Shown here in pieces: positions 1-11,898 of a stretch of DNA of 64,000 bases. The stretch is from assembly GCF_030819275.1 (NCBI RefSeq), contig NZ_JAUTBL010000001.1:806001-870000 (forward strand). Reading direction: 5' to 3'. The number at the start of each line of letters is the position of its first letter. The stretch's first letter is position 1. The stretch comes from Agrobacterium larrymoorei. GTDB taxonomy: Bacteria > Pseudomonadota > Alphaproteobacteria > Rhizobiales > Rhizobiaceae. The notes under the pieces were generated by a model that ran no database searches, was not told the origin of the DNA, and was given only the letters and a program-made list of their open reading frames with translations. The position numbers and the translations under genes are program-made.

Positions 1-882
<882 letters not shown>

Positions 883-907
883 GCATCGTCTAGGCACCCA
901 ACGTAAA

Positions 908-942
908 GCCATCCGTCGAGCGCGGATGGCATTTTTTGTTTT
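908..942 (+). terminator. Rho-independent terminator after the TRAP gene
   Basis: An 8-bp stem GCCATCCG/CGGATGGC with a 7-base loop is followed by ATTTTTTGTTTT. It ends the TRAP transcript just before the convergent katG gene. Confidence 0.85.
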
Positions 943-950
943 CAGGCCAA

Positions 951-990
951 ATGAAAAGGGGCGCGACTTTCATCACGCCCCTTCTTTATT
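951..990 (-). terminator. Terminator of katG
   Basis: An 8-bp stem AAGGGGCG/CGCCCCTT (956-963 and 976-983) has T-rich flanks on both strands. It lies 22 bases beyond the katG stop codon and probably works mainly for katG on the minus strand. Confidence 0.7.
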
Positions 991-1005
991 TTCTGGCTTC
1001 AGAAA

Positions 1006-3576
<2,571 letters not shown>

Positions 3577-4362
3577 ATGGGCTTGTTCAAGACAATCGTA
3601 ACGACGGCTGCAACGACTGTTGCGCTGCACGCCGCGCTGATCTCTCCGTCTGCAGCAGGAGAAAACCTCGATCAGATCAAGTCCTCCGGTGTCATCAAGA
3701 TCGGCACCGAGGGTACATACGCGCCCTTTACCTTCCATGATGCCAACGGAAAGCTTGTCGGCTTCGACGTCGAAATCGGTCAGGCTGTGGCCGAAAAGCT
3801 CGGCGTAAAACCGGAATTCATCGAAGGCAAGTGGGATGGCCTGATCGCCGGTCTCGACTCCAAGCGCTACGACGCCGTCATCAACCAGGTCGGTATCACC
3901 GAGGCACGCAAGCAGAAATACGCGTTCTCCGAGCCTTATATTGCGTCGAAAGCCGTGCTGATCGTCAGCGAAAAGAACACCGACATCAAGGGCTTTGCAG
4001 ATCTGAAGGGCAAGAAGTCGGCGCAGTCGCTCACCAGCAATTTCGGCAAGCTTTCGACTGAAGCGGGCGCCGAACTGGTCGGCACCGATGGCTTCGACCA
4101 GTCGATCCAGCTGGTTCTGACAGGCCGCGCCGATGCGACCGTCAATGACAGCCTGTCCTTCCTGGACTTCAAGAAGAAGCAGCCGCAGGCACCGGTCAAG
4201 ATCGTTGCCGAGAAGCCGGACGCCGACTACTCCGGCATCATCGTTCGCAAGGGTGATGATGAACTGGTTGCCGCGATCAACAAGGCGCTTGCAGACATCA
4301 AGGCTGATGGCACGTATAAGAAAATTTCCGACACCTATTTCGGTCAGGACGTTTCCAAGTAA
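3577..4362 (+). CDS. Polar amino acid (cystine-type) ABC transporter, substrate-binding protein
   Basis: A 261-residue periplasmic binding protein of family 3 (SBP_bac_3). The start at 3577 is preferred over an in-frame ATG at 3544 because AAGGAA precedes it and a typical signal peptide follows directly (MGLFKTIVTTAATTVALHAALIS). The mature part opens with the family pattern 'GVIKIGTEGTYAPFTFHD' and has GFDVEIGQAVAEKLG and the conserved segment around KWDGLIAGLDSKRYDAVINQV. The sequence resembles FliY/TcyA-type cystine binding proteins more than glutamine or arginine ones. Permease and ATPase genes follow, separated by two hairpins, one of them terminator-like. The binding protein is therefore probably made in excess over the membrane parts. 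Confidence 0.92.
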   Translation: MGLFKTIVTTAATTVALHAALISPSAAGENLDQIKSSGVIKIGTEGTYAPFTFHDANGKLVGFDVEIGQAVAEKLGVKPEFIEGKWDGLIAGLDSKRYDAVINQVGITEARKQKYAFSEPYIASKAVLIVSEKNTDIKGFADLKGKKSAQSLTSNFGKLSTEAGAELVGTDGFDQSIQLVLTGRADATVNDSLSFLDFKKKQPQAPVKIVAEKPDADYSGIIVRKGDDELVAAINKALADIKADGTYKKISDTYFGQDVSK

Positions 4363-4373
4363 GCTCTTTCTAA

Positions 4374-4398
4374 ATAGCGGATGCGCTGCATCTGCTAT
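4374..4398 (+). other. Stable hairpin downstream of the binding-protein gene
   Basis: ATAGCGGATG and CATCTGCTAT form a 10-bp stem with one G-T pair and a CGCTG loop, without a T run. It could protect the 3' end of the binding-protein mRNA. Confidence 0.6.
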
Positions 4399-4426
4399 AT
4401 CCTTCTCATATAATCATTCGCAGACG

Positions 4427-4460
4427 AAGTCCGGCCACCGCCGGGCTTCCTTTTTGTTTT
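4427..4460 (+). terminator. Partial terminator inside the ABC operon
   Basis: AAGTCCGGC/GCCGGGCTT (one G-T pair) with loop CACC is followed by CCTTTTTGTTTT. It lies between binding-protein and permease genes, 13 bases before the permease start, so read-through would be needed to express permease and ATPase unless they have their own promoter. Confidence 0.75.
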
Positions 4461-4472
4461 GAGGGTTTCTTC

Positions 4473-5153
4473 GTGCCGCACTGGCTGCAATTGATGATGG
4501 ACTCACTTCCCACGCTCCTGTGGGCGGGGGTGAAGTTCACGATACCGCTGACCCTGCTCTCCTTCGTCTTCGGCCTGGCGCTCGGGCTAGCGACGGCGGT
4601 CGCGCGGCTATTTGGGCCAGCTCCGATTGCTCTCCTTGCCCGCTTCTATGTCTGGGTGATCCGAGGAACACCGCTTCTGGTCCAACTCTTCGTCATCTTC
4701 TACGGACTGCCGAGCATCGGTATTCTTCTCGATGCATTTCCCGCGGCACTCATCGGCTTCACGCTGAATGTCGGCGCCTACACGTCCGAGATCATTCGCG
4801 CTGCCATTTCGTCCGTCCCGAAGGGACAGTGGGAAGCCGCCTTCTCGACCGGCATGAGCTGGCGCCAGGCCATGCAGCGCACGATCTTGCCGCAGGCGGG
4901 ACGCGTTGCCGTACCACCCTTGTCGAACACCTTCATCTCGCTGGTGAAAGACACCTCGCTTGCCGCCGCCATAACCGTGCCGGAACTCTTCCAATCGGCC
5001 CAACGCATCGTTGCCACGACCTATGAGCCGTTGATCCTCTACATCGAAGCGGCCCTCATCTACCTTGCCCTGAGCTCTGTTCTATCGACACTACAGGCAC
5101 GACTTGAAGCGCGCTTTGCCCGTTATGGCGGCATGATGGAGAGCAACCGATGA
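4473..5153 (+). CDS. Polar amino acid ABC transporter, permease
   Basis: A 226-residue inner-membrane permease of the HisMQ/GlnP type. It has about five membrane segments and the family's cytoplasmic coupling loop 'EAAFSTGMSWRQAMQRTILPQ', plus the early motif 'VWVIRGTPLLVQLFVIFYGLP'. The GTG start at 4473 has GAGGG upstream; ATG codons at residues 8 and 9 are possible alternatives. The gene overlaps the ATPase gene by 4 bases (ATGA), which indicates translational coupling. Only one permease is present, so the channel is expected to be a homodimer, as in cystine-type systems. Confidence 0.92.
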   Translation: MPHWLQLMMDSLPTLLWAGVKFTIPLTLLSFVFGLALGLATAVARLFGPAPIALLARFYVWVIRGTPLLVQLFVIFYGLPSIGILLDAFPAALIGFTLNVGAYTSEIIRAAISSVPKGQWEAAFSTGMSWRQAMQRTILPQAGRVAVPPLSNTFISLVKDTSLAAAITVPELFQSAQRIVATTYEPLILYIEAALIYLALSSVLSTLQARLEARFARYGGMMESNR

Positions 5154-5908
5154 TCGAACTCACCAACATCGAAAAGCGCTTTGGCGACGCCGTGATCCTG
5201 AAGGACATTACGCTGAGCTTTCCGGAAGGCAGCGTGACGGCTCTCGTCGGGCCTTCGGGCGGCGGCAAAAGCACGCTACTGCGCTGCATCAACCTGCTTG
5301 AACTGCCGAGCGAAGGCACGGTGCGGATCGGCTCGGACAGCGTGTCCTTCCATCATGGTCGTAAGGTCGCATGGCAGGAAATCCAAAAGATCCGCCGCCA
5401 GACGGGCATGGTGTTCCAGAATTTCCAGCTCTTCCCCCACAGGACCGCGATTGAGAACGTCATGGAAGGCCTTCTCGTCGTGCAGAAATGGCCGATTGAA
5501 AAAGCGCGTACGAGAGCGATGGAGCTTTTGACAAAGGTCGGTATGGCGCACAAGGCGGATGCCTGGCCTGCGAATCTCTCAGGCGGCCAACAGCAGCGTG
5601 TCGCGATTGCCCGTGCCCTTGCACCGTCACCCAAGGTTCTGCTCTGCGACGAACCGACCTCGGCGCTCGATCCCGAACTCTCCGCAGAAGTGGTCGACGT
5701 CCTGGGGCAATTGGCGCGGGAAGGCACGACCATGGTCATGGCAACGCATGATCTGCGCCTCGCCTCAAAGATCGCCAGCCTTGTCGTGTTTCTGGAAGCC
5801 GGCAAGGTGGTTGAGACCGGCAGCTCGGACGTGATCTTCCGGGCCCCGCAGCAGGAGCGGACACGGCGTTTCGTCTCCTCCATCAACGCGGCCCAAACCC
5901 TGTCATAG
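5150..5908 (+). CDS. Polar amino acid ABC transporter, ATP-binding protein
   Basis: A 252-residue ABC ATPase that powers the upstream permease. Walker A is GPSGGGKST near residue 36, the signature is LSGGQQQRVAIARAL, Walker B is LLCDEPTSALDP, and the switch histidine is in MATHDLRLA. The Q-loop is in the GMVFQNFQLFPH segment, typical of the amino-acid subfamily. It is the last gene of the operon; no clear terminator follows. Confidence 0.94.
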   Translation: MIELTNIEKRFGDAVILKDITLSFPEGSVTALVGPSGGGKSTLLRCINLLELPSEGTVRIGSDSVSFHHGRKVAWQEIQKIRRQTGMVFQNFQLFPHRTAIENVMEGLLVVQKWPIEKARTRAMELLTKVGMAHKADAWPANLSGGQQQRVAIARALAPSPKVLLCDEPTSALDPELSAEVVDVLGQLAREGTTMVMATHDLRLASKIASLVVFLEAGKVVETGSSDVIFRAPQQERTRRFVSSINAAQTLS

Positions 5909-6254
5909 TCCGTTTCAAGCTGCCGTCTTCGCGCCACACGCTCCAGTAGGCCGTCTGCACATCGGGCGACAGCATCGCCGCAAAAATCAAGGTTCGAAAA
6001 GGAGCATGCGTAAGTTTCAGAGCGGGCGCAGTCGTTCAAAGAGAACGTGCGCGCTCTGGCTTCGCCTGCGGTCGCCGTGGGCGCCCGCATCTCGCGTCAA
6101 ATCTGCGTGACCGCGTTACAAACTTCACATCATTGGTGATACGGATATTGCGTCGCATCATTTTATAAGCCACTAGAAAATCATCATTATTAGAATTGCC
6201 AAAAATAATAACATCCGAATGCGGGGCACCCGCAGAAATCGCTTGATTTTAAAA
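5909..6254. other. Intergenic stretch with a possible gene remnant
   Basis: About 350 bases with no complete gene. On the minus strand a short frame (stop at 5883-5885, first ATG at 5975) reads MLSPDVQTAYWSVWREDG and then GSLKRTMTG. The open frame continues about 15 codons upstream of that ATG to an in-frame stop (LTHAPFRTLIFAA). It looks protein-like but I do not recognise it; it could be the tail of a lost gene or a 30-residue peptide. The last 100 bases are AT-rich and should hold the tetR promoter. Confidence 0.3.
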
Positions 6255-6266
6255 ACGAACGTTCGT
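6255..6266. promoter_or_regulatory. Probable TetR operator
   Basis: The perfect 12-base palindrome ACGAACGTTCGT lies 26 bases upstream of the tetR start codon, in an AT-rich promoter region. TetR repressors of RND pumps typically bind such a site and repress both themselves and the pump operon. Confidence 0.6.
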
Positions 6267-6292
6267 ACTTAAATTTTCTCAAAGGATGTTTC

Positions 6293-6850
6293 ATGGCTAG
6301 AACGCGCAAGATCAAAACCGACGATATTCTCGATGCTGCCGAGCGCGTTGTCATGCGCGATGGCGCGGCAGGGCTCTCCATCGATGCGGTGGCGCAGGAA
6401 GCCGGGGTCAGCAAGTCGCGTGTCGTCTATGATCACAAATCGAAAAGCGCGCTTCTTGAAGCGCTGATTGATCGCCACATGACCGCCGAAGAAAGCCGTA
6501 TCCGCGAGGCCGTCGGTTCCCATGGCAAAGCACCTCATCCAGAGCTTTTTGGCCGGATCAGCCTGGCGGAAGAAGCGCCGGACGATATCGACCGTGCTGT
6601 GTGCCTCGCCATTTCGGCAGCCATGTCCAGCGAGGAAAAGCTTCATGAGCGCATGCGGGCATGGACGAAGGCCGACCTCGAAGCGATGAAGGCTGGCCCT
6701 CGCCCGCGAGCAGCGCTTCTCGCCTATCTTGCCCTGACAGGTCTCTGTTGCATGGAACTGTTCGATTTTCATCGTTGGGAGACCGGCGAAAGGCACGACA
6801 TTCTTGATGGCATCAAAGACATCTACGCTTCATTACCCGATAAAAAATGA
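6293..6850 (+). CDS. TetR-family repressor of the RND efflux operon
   Basis: A 185-residue TetR regulator. Residues about 8-55 form the helix-turn-helix domain (ILDAAERVVMRDGAAGLSIDAVAQEAGVSKS split over helices 1-3, then YDHKSKSALLEALI). The C-terminal ligand-binding half is divergent as usual. AAAGGA precedes ATG. It is the first gene of a co-directional set with the membrane-fusion and RND genes, 37 bases from the next start, so autoregulation would cover the whole operon. In Agrobacterium comparable TetR-controlled pumps are AmeR-AmeABC and IfeR-IfeAB; the absence of an outer-membrane gene is closer to the Ife arrangement, but I cannot assign the name from sequence alone. Confidence 0.88.
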   Translation: MARTRKIKTDDILDAAERVVMRDGAAGLSIDAVAQEAGVSKSRVVYDHKSKSALLEALIDRHMTAEESRIREAVGSHGKAPHPELFGRISLAEEAPDDIDRAVCLAISAAMSSEEKLHERMRAWTKADLEAMKAGPRPRAALLAYLALTGLCCMELFDFHRWETGERHDILDGIKDIYASLPDKK

Positions 6851-6887
6851 CGATCGCTCGATAGCGATGAAGACGAGGACTTTAAAA

Positions 6888-8072
6888 ATGCTGAGCAGAA
6901 GAGCTTTGCCCCGCCTTGCGAGCCTGTTTCTTGGCGGCATCATCATGCTGTCGGGACCATCGCTGCACGCGCAGGAAGGTGGCATGCAGATGCCCCCGCC
7001 TGCCGTCGGTGTTCTTGAATTGAAGACACGTGCCGTTCCCGTCGTCAACGAGCTGCCAGGCCGCGTCGCTGCCACGCGCGTGGCGGAAGTGCGCGCCCGC
7101 GTTTCCGGCATTCTTCTGGAGCGGGTCTTCCAGCAAGGCACGCTGGTGCAGAAGGACGACGTTCTCTACCGCATCGATCCAAAACTCTTCAAGGTGCGGG
7201 TGGAAAGCGCGCAGGCCGCGCTGCAGCGCGCCCAGGCAACGCAGGCCAATGCCCGCCAGCAGCTTGAACGCCAGAAGACGCTGCGCGAACGCAACGTCGC
7301 GACCGGTATCGAATACGACACAGCCGCCGTGAACCTTGCGCAGGCAGACGCCGATGTGGCGCTTCAGCAGGCGGCACTTGATGAAGCCAAGATCAACCTC
7401 GACTACACGGAAGTCCGCGCGCCCATCACCGGCATTATCGGTGCGGCCCTCGTAACCGAAGGCGCACTGGTCACGGCTGATGGAGCGCAAAACCTCGCGC
7501 TGATCCAGCAGATCGACCCCATCTATGCGGACTTCACCCAATCGGCGCAGGACATGCTGGCGCTGAAACGTGCCGTCGAGGAGGGTAAGCTTGCAAGCCC
7601 CGCACCGGATCAGGCAAGCGTGCGTCTCGTCTTCGATGACGGCACGGTCTATGCCGATGCCGGTCGCCTGCTCTTTGCCAGCGCCAGCGTCGATGCCACC
7701 ACCGGTCAGGTGACGCTGCGTGCGGAATTCCCCAATGCCAAACGCAACCTGTTGCCCGGCATGTATGTGCGGGTGCGCATCGAACAGGCCGTGCGTCAGG
7801 ACGCCATCACCATTCCCCAGCGCGCCGTTCTCCGCAACGCCGAGGGCAAGCCGATGGTCTATATCGCCAAGGATGACGGCACCGCCGAAGCCCGACCGAT
7901 CGAACTCGGACAGGCTCTCGATACCGAATGGGTTGTCGAGAAGGGTCTGTCGGCTGGTGAGAAGATCATCGTCGACGGCGCACAGAAAGTTCAGCCCGGC
8001 GGCAAGATCGCTGCGGAACCCTGGCAGCCGCAACAGCCTGCCGATGCAGCCGCGCAAGCGCCGAAGCAATAA
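6888..8072 (+). CDS. RND efflux system, periplasmic adaptor (membrane fusion) protein
   Basis: A 394-residue adaptor of the AcrA/MexA family that links the inner-membrane RND pump to an outer-membrane channel. The start at 6888 is chosen because GAGGA ends 8 bases before it; ATG codons at 6867 and 6804 lack a ribosome site or overlap tetR. A signal peptide ending near SLHAQ leads to a mature protein without an obvious lipobox cysteine. Lipoyl-like motifs (RVAEVRARVSGILLERVF, VRAPITGIIG) flank an alpha-hairpin rich in Ala, Gln and Arg (residues about 100-170). Beta-barrel and membrane-proximal domains follow (LLPGMYVRVRIEQ). The C-terminus is Gln/Ala/Pro-rich. Confidence 0.95.
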   Translation: MLSRRALPRLASLFLGGIIMLSGPSLHAQEGGMQMPPPAVGVLELKTRAVPVVNELPGRVAATRVAEVRARVSGILLERVFQQGTLVQKDDVLYRIDPKLFKVRVESAQAALQRAQATQANARQQLERQKTLRERNVATGIEYDTAAVNLAQADADVALQQAALDEAKINLDYTEVRAPITGIIGAALVTEGALVTADGAQNLALIQQIDPIYADFTQSAQDMLALKRAVEEGKLASPAPDQASVRLVFDDGTVYADAGRLLFASASVDATTGQVTLRAEFPNAKRNLLPGMYVRVRIEQAVRQDAITIPQRAVLRNAEGKPMVYIAKDDGTAEARPIELGQALDTEWVVEKGLSAGEKIIVDGAQKVQPGGKIAAEPWQPQQPADAAAQAPKQ

Positions 8073-8081
8073 GGTCACGTC

Positions 8082-11000
8082 ATGGCACAGCTATTCATAA
8101 GACGGCCGATCCTTGCCTGGGTCTTCGCGCTGTTCATCTCGATTGCCGGCATCATCGCCATCCCCTTCCTGCCGATCGCGCAGTATCCGAAGGTGGCGCC
8201 GCCGCAATTGACGATCTCCACCAGCTATCCGGGCGCCTCGCCGCAGGAAATCTATCAGGGCGTGACCCGCCTCATCGAAGACGAGTTGAACGGCGTCGAA
8301 GGCCTGATGTATTTCGAATCCACCTCGGATACGGCAGGTCAGGTCTCGATCAACGCCACCTTCCAGGCCGGCACCAACATCAACCAGGCGTCGGTGGATG
8401 TGCAAAACGCCATCCGCCGCGTGGAAGCGCGTCTTCCCTCTGCCGTCGCCTCGCAGGGCGTGACCGTCGAAGAAGCCTCCTCCGGCTTCCTGATGTTCAT
8501 TACGCTGACCTCCACCGACGGAACGATGGACGAGGTGGCGCTGGGTGACTATCTCAACCGCAACGTCCTTGGCGAATTACGCCGCATCGAAGGTGTTGGC
8601 CGCGCCCAGCTCTTCTCTGCCCAGCGCGCCATGCGTGTCTGGATCGATGCCGACAAGCTCGTCGGCCTCAATCTGACAGCTGCCGATATCAACAGCGCCA
8701 TTACCTCCCAGAATGCGCAGGTGGCTGCCGGTCAGATCGGTGCAGCGCCCAATCCCGTCTCGCAGGATTTGACTGCCACTGTTCTGGTCAAAGGCCAGCT
8801 CACTGATACAAAAGAGTTCGGCAACATCGTTTTGCGCGCCAATTCAGACGGCAGCTCAGTTCGCCTCAAGGACGTGGCCCGCATCGAACTCGGTGCTGAG
8901 ACCTACAACTTCTCGAGCCGCCTGAACGGCCAGCCGAGTGCTGCCGTCGGTATCCAGCTTTCCTCCACCGGCAACGCGGTCGCCACCTCGAAAGCGGTGA
9001 CGGCAAAGCTTGAGGAATTGTCGCGCTTCTTCCCATCGGGCGTCGCCTACAGCGTTCCCTACGATACGAGCCCCTTCGTCTCCGCCTCGATCGAGAAGGT
9101 GATGCACACGCTGGTGGAAGCCATCATCCTCGTCTTCGTGGTGATGTTCGTCTTCCTGCAGAATTTCCGCTACACGGTCATTCCGACGCTCGTCGTACCG
9201 GTGGCGCTGCTCGGCACCTGCGCCGTCATGTATGCGACAGGCTTCTCCATCAACGTGCTGACGATGTTTGCCATGGTGCTTGCCATCGGCATTCTGGTCG
9301 ACGACGCCATCGTTGTGGTTGAGAACGTCGAGCGCATCATGGCCGAAGAAGGTCTTTCTCCCAAGGCCGCCACGCAAAAGGCAATGCGGCAAATCACCGG
9401 CGCCATCCTCGGCATTACGCTGGTTCTCTCCTGCGTGTTCATTCCGATGGCCTTCTTCCCCGGATCGACAGGCATCATCTACCGCCAGTTCAGCTTGACC
9501 ATGGTGGTGTCGATCCTGTTCTCGGCCTTCCTGGCGCTGTCGTTGACGCCAGCGCTGTGCGCGACTTTCTTGAAGCCGATCCCCAAGGGTCATCATGAGA
9601 AGCGTGGCATCGGGGGCTGGTTCAACCGCAAGTTCGACAGCCTGACAAACGGCTACACCAAAACCGCAACCGGCACCGCCAAGCGAGCAGGCCGGATGAT
9701 GGTGATCTATCTGGCGCTGGTCGCGGGTCTCGGCTACCTCTTCATCAACCTGCCAAGCGCCTTCGTGCCGAATGAAGACCAGGGCTTCCTGATCGTCGAT
9801 ATTCAGGGTCCACCAGAGGCCAGTGCCAACCGCACGCTTGCCTCCATCAAGCAGATAGAGACGATCTTCAAGGCAGATCCTGCCGTGAAGGACATCGTCG
9901 CGATCCAGGGCTTCAGCTTCTCCGGGAACGGCGCTAATGCCGCACTTGCCTTTGTGACGCTGAAGGACTGGAGCGAACGCGGCGCCGGGAATTCCGCGCA
10001 GGATATCGCCAACCGCGCCAATATGAAGCTCTTCGGCCTGAAAGACGCCACGACATTCGCGCTTTCGCCACCGCCCATCGAAGGCTTCGGCACCTCCGGG
10101 GGCTTCTCCTTCCGTCTGCAGGATCGTAACGGCATCGGCCAGGCTGCCCTTTCCGCCGCCGCCGCAGAACTGATGCAGAAGGCGAGCCAAAGCCCGATCC
10201 TGACCGGCATGCGTATCGAAGGTCTGCCGGACGCGGCCCAGGTGCTATTGGTCATCGACCGCGAAAAGGCCAACACCTTTGGTGTGACCTTCGCGGATAT
10301 CAACAACACCATCACCGCCAATCTCGGATCGTCCTATATCAACGACTTCCCGAATGCTGGCCGCATGCAGCGCGTCATCGTGCAGGCGCAGGATCGCGAC
10401 CGTCTTCAGGTGGAGGACCTGCTGAAGCTCAATGTCCGCAACTCCAGCGGCGGCATGGTACCTTTGAGCTCCTTCGCCATTGCGCAGTGGCAGAAGGGGT
10501 CGCCGCAGGTGGTTGGCTATAACGGCTATCCCACGATCCGTATCGCCGGCGCTCCTGCTCCCGGAAACTCCACGGGCGCGGCGATCACCGAGATGGAGCG
10601 TCTCGCATCTGAGCTCCCTGCCGGTATCGGTTATGAATGGACCGGACAGGCGCTTGAGGAAATCAAGTCCGGCTCTCAGGCACCGTTCCTTTTCGGTCTC
10701 AGCATTCTCTTCGTCTTCCTGCTTCTCGCAGGTCTTTACGAAAGCTGGTCCATCCCGCTTGCAGTCATGCTCGTCGTGCCGCTGGGCATCATCGGCTCGG
10801 TGCTGGCCGTCATTGTCCGGGACATGCCGAACGACATCTACTTCAAGGTGGGGTTGATCGCAATTATCGGCCTCTCGGCCAAGAACGCGATCCTGATCGT
10901 CGAATTCGCCAAGGATTATTATGCCGAAGGCAAATCCTTGCTGGATTCGGCGGTGCAAGCCGCACGCGTTCGCTTCCGCCCGATCATCATGACCTCGCTT

Positions 11001-11237
11001 GCCTTTACGCTCGGTGTCGTCCCATTGGCGATTGCAACCGGCCCCAGCGCGGCAAGCCAGAACGCCATCGGTACCGGCGTTCTCGGCGGCATGATCTCGG
11101 CCACCATCCTGGCCGTCTTCTTCGTGCCCGCCTTCTTCGTCTTCGTCCTGACATTGATGCGCACCAAGCGGCCGGTCACGGAGCATGAGGAACACCGGGA
11201 GGCACCGCCACCGGCGTCCGAAGCTCATTCGTCCTGA
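8082..11237 (+). CDS. RND multidrug efflux transporter (HAE1 family)
   Basis: A 1051-residue proton-driven inner-membrane transporter of the AcrB/MexB type, normal in length. The N-terminus FIRRPILAWVFALFI is the family hallmark. Two blocks of six membrane helices enclose large periplasmic loops. The proton-relay aspartate pair is in helix 4 (GILVDDAIVVVENVER), and GLSAKNAILIVEFAKD in helix 10 carries the partner lysine. Substrates are probably hydrophobic or amphiphilic compounds. It starts 9 bases after the adaptor gene. No outer-membrane channel gene follows, so a TolC-type protein encoded elsewhere must complete the pump. Confidence 0.96.
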   Translation: MAQLFIRRPILAWVFALFISIAGIIAIPFLPIAQYPKVAPPQLTISTSYPGASPQEIYQGVTRLIEDELNGVEGLMYFESTSDTAGQVSINATFQAGTNINQASVDVQNAIRRVEARLPSAVASQGVTVEEASSGFLMFITLTSTDGTMDEVALGDYLNRNVLGELRRIEGVGRAQLFSAQRAMRVWIDADKLVGLNLTAADINSAITSQNAQVAAGQIGAAPNPVSQDLTATVLVKGQLTDTKEFGNIVLRANSDGSSVRLKDVARIELGAETYNFSSRLNGQPSAAVGIQLSSTGNAVATSKAVTAKLEELSRFFPSGVAYSVPYDTSPFVSASIEKVMHTLVEAIILVFVVMFVFLQNFRYTVIPTLVVPVALLGTCAVMYATGFSINVLTMFAMVLAIGILVDDAIVVVENVERIMAEEGLSPKAATQKAMRQITGAILGITLVLSCVFIPMAFFPGSTGIIYRQFSLTMVVSILFSAFLALSLTPALCATFLKPIPKGHHEKRGIGGWFNRKFDSLTNGYTKTATGTAKRAGRMMVIYLALVAGLGYLFINLPSAFVPNEDQGFLIVDIQGPPEASANRTLASIKQIETIFKADPAVKDIVAIQGFSFSGNGANAALAFVTLKDWSERGAGNSAQDIANRANMKLFGLKDATTFALSPPPIEGFGTSGGFSFRLQDRNGIGQAALSAAAAELMQKASQSPILTGMRIEGLPDAAQVLLVIDREKANTFGVTFADINNTITANLGSSYINDFPNAGRMQRVIVQAQDRDRLQVEDLLKLNVRNSSGGMVPLSSFAIAQWQKGSPQVVGYNGYPTIRIAGAPAPGNSTGAAITEMERLASELPAGIGYEWTGQALEEIKSGSQAPFLFGLSILFVFLLLAGLYESWSIPLAVMLVVPLGIIGSVLAVIVRDMPNDIYFKVGLIAIIGLSAKNAILIVEFAKDYYAEGKSLLDSAVQAARVRFRPIIMTSLAFTLGVVPLAIATGPSAASQNAIGTGVLGGMISATILAVFFVPAFFVFVLTLMRTKRPVTEHEEHREAPPPASEAHSS

Positions 11238-11252
11238 CGAAGATTGAAACAC

Positions 11253-11289
11253 AAACGCCGCGGATCGAAACATCCGCGGCGTTTTCATT
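11253..11289. terminator. Strong terminator between the RND operon and the ChaC gene
   Basis: A perfect 13-bp stem AAACGCCGCGGAT/ATCCGCGGCGTTT with a 6-base loop, with T-rich sequence on the plus-strand side and A-rich sequence before it, so it can serve both convergent genes. Confidence 0.85.
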
Positions 11290-11316
11290 TGTCCGACCGT
11301 ACAAATCTCGATGGAA

Positions 11317-11850
11317 CTACTTCGCTTCTGCTCCATCCCCGACATGAGCCGCGATCTTTTCCAGAAGTGCATCGCGAATGCCGATGGCCTTCAGATGCTC
11401 TACCGTGTTGAAGACGTAATCGGCGTTGGGGCCGGAGCTGCCCTCCGCGTTACGGATGATCGAGGCGGCATCATCCACCTCCAGACCACCGACATATTGC
11501 GGGTGGCAAGGATCGGCCACATAGGTCAGCGCGTTCAGCCGCCGACCGTCTTCAAGGCTCACCATGATCTGGCGTTCCTTGTAGACATTCGTCACCAGTT
11601 CCCGCTCCCGCAGATAATCGAGCACTGGCTTGCGGCCCGACGCCTTGACCCGGAAAGCAACGCCAAGGCAGGAGCCGCCGCGCTCGAGACCCAGCACCAG
11701 CCCCGGCCTTTCCTCCGTGCCGCGGTAATGGTTGGAGCGGATGCAAAGCGCTCGCCTATAGCCGAATAACCGCGCTCGCTGGCGCTCCTCAAAAGGGAAG
11801 CCAGGGTTCCACATTAGCGAACCGTAGCCAAAGACCCAAAAATCGTCCAT
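11317..11850 (-). CDS. Gamma-glutamylcyclotransferase, ChaC-like
   Basis: A 177-residue protein of the ChaC/GGCT fold. The N-terminal FGYGSLMWNPGF is the diagnostic glycine-rich substrate loop, followed by GYRRALC and a downstream glutamate region expected to supply the catalytic acid. ChaC enzymes split glutathione to 5-oxoproline and Cys-Gly in the cytosol. The ATG at 11850 is used because the longer frame starts with TTG and adds only MACD; neither start has a good ribosome site. The gene is convergent with the efflux operon and stands alone. Confidence 0.88.
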   Translation of the reverse strand: MDDFWVFGYGSLMWNPGFPFEERQRARLFGYRRALCIRSNHYRGTEERPGLVLGLERGGSCLGVAFRVKASGRKPVLDYLRERELVTNVYKERQIMVSLEDGRRLNALTYVADPCHPQYVGGLEVDDAASIIRNAEGSSGPNADYVFNTVEHLKAIGIRDALLEKIAAHVGDGAEAK

Positions 11851-11898
11851 ATCGCACGCCAAATCACTATCATACGCCGCGCAGCATTGGAGATCATC

